A stretch of DNA of 8,044 bases from Acidobacteriaceae bacterium (lineage in GTDB: Bacteria > Acidobacteriota > Terriglobia > Terriglobales > Acidobacteriaceae): the NCBI GenBank assembly GCA_003151875.1, contig PLYW01000137.1, positions 1 to 8,044 of the forward strand, written 5' to 3'. The translations under genes and the position numbers were made by a program. This document shows, piece by piece, positions 5,688-8,044 of the stretch (position 1 is the first letter of the stretch; each line of letters starts with the position of its first letter). The notes under the pieces were generated by a model. The model was given only the letters and a program-made list of their open reading frames with translations, ran no database searches and was not told the DNA's origin.

Positions 5688-6620
5688 TCAGCGAATCGCG
5701 TCCTGCATGGCAAGCCGCAGCTGGCTCCGCCAATCCGGCAGCGTAACTCCAAAGGTGGCCTGCACCTTGGCGTTGGAGAGCACCGAATTTCGCGGCCGGC
5801 GCGCTGCCGCCTGAAATTGCTCGCTGGTGATGGGGACAACCCGCTTGGCCTTCAACGGCCCGCCAAATTCACCGGTGTCGGCCGGCCAATCGAGTAGCGC
5901 GTCGTAATCCTCAAGGATGGCTCGCGCAAATCCCACCCACGAGGTCTGCTGCGCCGCCGTGAGATGGAAAAGCCCGCTCGGCCAGGCGCCGGTTTCGCTG
6001 TTGCGCTCCAGGGACCGGGCCAGAATGATGGCGGTTGCCTCGGCGATCGTCCGCGCCCAAGTCGGCGCGCCGTACTGGTCGCCTACCATGCGCAGCTCGT
6101 CCTTTTCGCGGGCCAGACGCAAAACCGTGCGCAGAAAATTCTTGCCGCGAGTGTCGTACACCCAGGTGGTCCGCAGGATGAGGTAAGGGCACCCCGCACC
6201 GGCGATCAACTGCTCGCCTTCCAATTTGGTCCGGCCATAGACGTTGATCGGTCCGGTGTCGTCGTTCTCTTCGTAGGCATTGGCCGTGGGCTTGTTGCCA
6301 TCGAAAACGTAATCGGTGGAGTAATGGATGAGCAGGCAGCCGTTGCGAGCCAGCTCTTCGGCCATGCGCGCAGGAGCCAGGGCGTTGATGGTGCGCGCCA
6401 GTTCCGGCTCGCTTTCGGCCTTGTCCACCGCCGTATAGGCGGCGGCGTTTACCAGCACATCAGGCTCGAACTCGCGCACCGCCCGCGTCACGGCGTCAAG
6501 ATCGGACAGGTCTAATTGATCGCGGGTGAGGGCTGTCACGTCGCCCAGCGGCGCCAGAGTGCGCTGCAAATGCCAGCCTATCTGGCCGGTCGCGCCGGTG
6601 ATGAGCAGTCGCAAACTCAT
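5688..6620 (-). CDS. rfbD: dTDP-4-dehydrorhamnose reductase (RmlD/RfbD)
   Basis: This is the last pathway enzyme; it reduces dTDP-4-dehydro-L-rhamnose to dTDP-L-rhamnose with NAD(P)H. The 310 residues show the dinucleotide motif GATGQIG (9-15) and NAAAYTAVDKAESEP (58-72), a hallmark of RmlD. STDYVFDG is at 101-108, the catalytic Tyr128 and Lys132 are in YGRTKLEGE, DQYGAPT is at 181-187 and RPRNSVLSN is at 275-283. I start at the ATG at 6618-6620, giving MSLRLLITGATGQIG; the frame is open further upstream but that part is antiparallel to nothing useful and overlaps rfbC. The ATG overlaps the rfbC stop as ATGA. The gene ends in tandem stops TGA TAA. The protein is slightly longer than the common 285-300 residues, with no broken motif. 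Confidence 0.96.
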   Translation of the reverse strand: MSLRLLITGATGQIGWHLQRTLAPLGDVTALTRDQLDLSDLDAVTRAVREFEPDVLVNAAAYTAVDKAESEPELARTINALAPARMAEELARNGCLLIHYSTDYVFDGNKPTANAYEENDDTGPINVYGRTKLEGEQLIAGAGCPYLILRTTWVYDTRGKNFLRTVLRLAREKDELRMVGDQYGAPTWARTIAEATAIILARSLERNSETGAWPSGLFHLTAAQQTSWVGFARAILEDYDALLDWPADTGEFGGPLKAKRVVPITSEQFQAAARRPRNSVLSNAKVQATFGVTLPDWRSQLRLAMQDAIR

Positions 6621-7174
6621 GGCTGGAAGCGCGGCAACTGGTCGCGCGCAATCTGCGAAAGCGGAAGATAACGACTGTCCTTTTCCGACAGGATGGGCGA
6701 AGGCGTTTGCCAATCGATGCCGATTTCCGGATCGTTCCACAGCACGCCCCGGTCGTCGCCGGCATCGTAGTAGTCGCCACATTTGTAGAGGAAGTCGGCG
6801 GTCTCGGACTGCACCACAAAGCCGTGTGCAAATCCCTTCGGAATATAGAGCTGCAAGTGGTTTTCTGCGGAGAGCAACACGCTGACCCATTGGCCAAAGT
6901 GCGGCGACCCGAGGCGAACATCCACCGCGATGTCGAGCACCTCGCCCTGCACCACGCGACAAAGCTTGGCCTGCGGACTCCGGAGCTGGTAGTGCAACCC
7001 GCGCAGCACTCCCCGCGACGAATGCGAATGATTGTCTTGCACGAACTGCTCATGGATGCCGGCGCCCGCCAGCACCTTCTCGCGATAGGTTTCCATGAAG
7101 AAGCCGCGCGCGTCCTGGTGGACTCGCGGTTTCACCACCACCACGCCGGGCAGCCAGGTTTCGATGATTTCCAA
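6617..7174 (-). CDS. rfbC: dTDP-4-dehydrorhamnose 3,5-epimerase (RmlC/RfbC)
   Basis: This is the third pathway enzyme; it epimerises dTDP-4-dehydro-6-deoxyglucose at C3 and C5. It is a cupin-fold protein. Counting from the start chosen here (185 residues), key features are DARGFF (about 21-26) and RGVLRGLHYQ with the general-base His61. Lys70 follows in QAKLCR, then PKGFAHGF at about 112-119, Tyr130 in FLYKC, and Asp166 in LSEKD, the partner of the catalytic His. The start is uncertain. A TTG at 7172-7174 has a good GGAGAG site five bases upstream and gives the canonical N-terminus MEIIETWLPGV. A GTG at 7193-7195 would add seven residues (192 in total) but has no close ribosome binding site. 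It is the first gene of the rfb operon and its stop overlaps rfbD by four bases. Confidence 0.95.
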   Translation of the reverse strand: MEIIETWLPGVVVVKPRVHQDARGFFMETYREKVLAGAGIHEQFVQDNHSHSSRGVLRGLHYQLRSPQAKLCRVVQGEVLDIAVDVRLGSPHFGQWVSVLLSAENHLQLYIPKGFAHGFVVQSETADFLYKCGDYYDAGDDRGVLWNDPEIGIDWQTPSPILSEKDSRYLPLSQIARDQLPRFQP

Positions 7175-7239
7175 GTTCTCTCCAGGCGCGGCCACCGCGT
7201 GAGACGTGCGCGCCCCTTCGAAGAATAGACGAAGCGACG

Positions 7240-7247
7240 ATTATAAT
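7240..7247. promoter_or_regulatory. Self-complementary -10 box in the divergent rfbC/glycosyltransferase promoter region
   Basis: ATTATAAT is its own reverse complement, so it presents a perfect TATAAT on each strand: 7242-7247 rightward and 7245-7240 leftward. Rightward initiation would give a leader of only about 9 bases before the ATG at 7263. Leftward initiation would give a leader of roughly 40-60 bases before rfbC. No good -35 hexamer is visible on either side, so the promoter is inferred from the -10 and from the gene arrangement. Confidence 0.45.
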
Positions 7248-7262
7248 TCGTGCTTCCTCCCT

Positions 7263-8044
7263 ATGTTGCGCTGCTCGGCCATCATCGTGACCTACAACTC
7301 CGGCGATAGTATCTGGGCCTGCCTGGAGGCGCTGGTGAATCAGGACTGCGAGATCGTAATCGTGGACAATGCCTCGCGCGACGAGACCGTGCCGCGGGTG
7401 GAAGAATTTGTCGCCTGGCATCCGGTGCGTCTGGTGGCAAATCCGGAAAATCTTGGCTTTGCCGCAGCCGTGAACCAGGGAGCACGCGAGAGCGCCGGAG
7501 ATGTTCTGCTGGTCCTCAATCCCGACGCCATCGCCGAGCCCGGGGCCGTCAAAGCGCTGCTGCAGTGCCTCGAAACCAGCGGCGCGGTCGCAGTTGGCGG
7601 TGCGCTGCTGGACAATGACGGACAACCGGCGCGCGGCTTCGCCTTTCGACGGCTGCCCACTCTCATCAGCTTGCTCTATGAGGCGATGCTGGTGAACCGG
7701 CTGTGGCCGGGCAATCCCGCGAATCGACGTTATCGCTGCCTCGACGCCGACTATTCACAGCAACAGGAGGTCGAGCAGCCGGCCGGCGCGTGCCTCGCCA
7801 TCACTCGCGCGGCCTGGGAGTCGGCTGGCGGTTTCGACGAGCAGTTCTTTCCCGTGTGGTTCGAGGATGTCGATCTCTGCCAGCGGCTGCTGGAACACGG
7901 TGGGAAGATCGTGTATTGCCCGGCGGCCCGTTTCCGCCATAGCGGCGGGCATAGCGTGGGCCAGCTGCCGTTCCGTGATCAGCAATTGTTCTGGTACGGA
8001 AACATGCTGCGCTACGCGCGCAAACATCTTTCCAGCGCCGAGGT
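7263..8044 (+). CDS. Family 2 glycosyltransferase, likely rhamnosyltransferase-like (3' end outside window)
   Basis: Starting at ATG 7263, 260 codons are open to the window edge and the gene continues beyond it. The GT2 (GT-A fold) motifs are clear: AIIVTYNSGDS (6-16), IVDNASRDET (33-42), NPENLGFAAAVNQGA (60-74), LNPDA (85-89, in the position of the metal/nucleotide-binding DXD), GACLAITRAAWESAGGFDE (175-193) and WFEDVDLCQRLL (199-210) with the presumed catalytic-base region ED. This pattern is that of the WbbL/rhamnosyltransferase branch, where NPD replaces DXD. The enzyme should act at the cytoplasmic face of the membrane in surface glycan assembly. It is divergent from the dTDP-rhamnose operon, which supports, but does not prove, rhamnose as donor sugar. 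No clear Shine-Dalgarno precedes the ATG (the upstream sequence is CTTCCTCCCT), so a short-leader start is possible. Confidence 0.9.
   Translation, partial: MLRCSAIIVTYNSGDSIWACLEALVNQDCEIVIVDNASRDETVPRVEEFVAWHPVRLVANPENLGFAAAVNQGARESAGDVLLVLNPDAIAEPGAVKALLQCLETSGAVAVGGALLDNDGQPARGFAFRRLPTLISLLYEAMLVNRLWPGNPANRRYRCLDADYSQQQEVEQPAGACLAITRAAWESAGGFDEQFFPVWFEDVDLCQRLLEHGGKIVYCPAARFRHSGGHSVGQLPFRDQQLFWYGNMLRYARKHLSSAE

Noticed and set aside
7340..7666. Minus-strand open frames opposite the glycosyltransferase
   Set aside because: The plus-strand frame carries all GT2 motifs in order and stays open to the window edge. The antisense frames show none.

Overview
The window looks like the chromosome of a GC-rich, free-living bacterium. 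An Acidobacteriota (Koribacter/Acidobacteriaceae-like) origin is my best guess. The reasons are the short secreted protein with a 'PTVVAGSLLPAGDYNVTHE'-type motif, the intergenic mosaics of CTGAAG/CTTCAG-centred palindromes, and the general codon style. This assignment is inference from pattern recognition, not from a search.

Left part (1-3463). The tail of a Cof-type HAD phosphatase (+) ends 11 bases from the end of a convergent short-chain dehydrogenase/reductase (-). A 435-base intergenic region follows, between the divergent SDR and an AMP-forming acyl/aryl-CoA ligase (+). It holds a 187-base nested-palindrome element. After the ligase comes a small signal-peptide protein (+), closed by a textbook intrinsic terminator.

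Middle (3464-3776). The space between convergent genes holds the terminator and a second nested-palindrome element of similar size and design but different sequence. It includes a 43-base hairpin with 20-bp arms.

Right part (3777-8044). A complete dTDP-L-rhamnose biosynthesis operon lies on the minus strand in transcription order rfbC (rmlC), rfbD (rmlD), rfbA (rmlA), rfbB (rmlB). The C/D and A/B pairs each overlap by ATGA. A 139-base non-coding spacer separates the two pairs. Together the four enzymes convert glucose-1-phosphate and dTTP to dTDP-L-rhamnose. Divergent from rfbC, across a 60-90 base promoter region with a self-complementary TATAAT box, starts a family 2 glycosyltransferase that runs off the window. 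It plausibly uses dTDP-rhamnose or a related sugar in building a cell-surface polysaccharide.

The protein-coding content is ordinary. I found no new defence, mobile or biosynthetic system. The most unusual signal is the pair of composite palindromic intergenic elements at 1016-1202 and 3555-3748.
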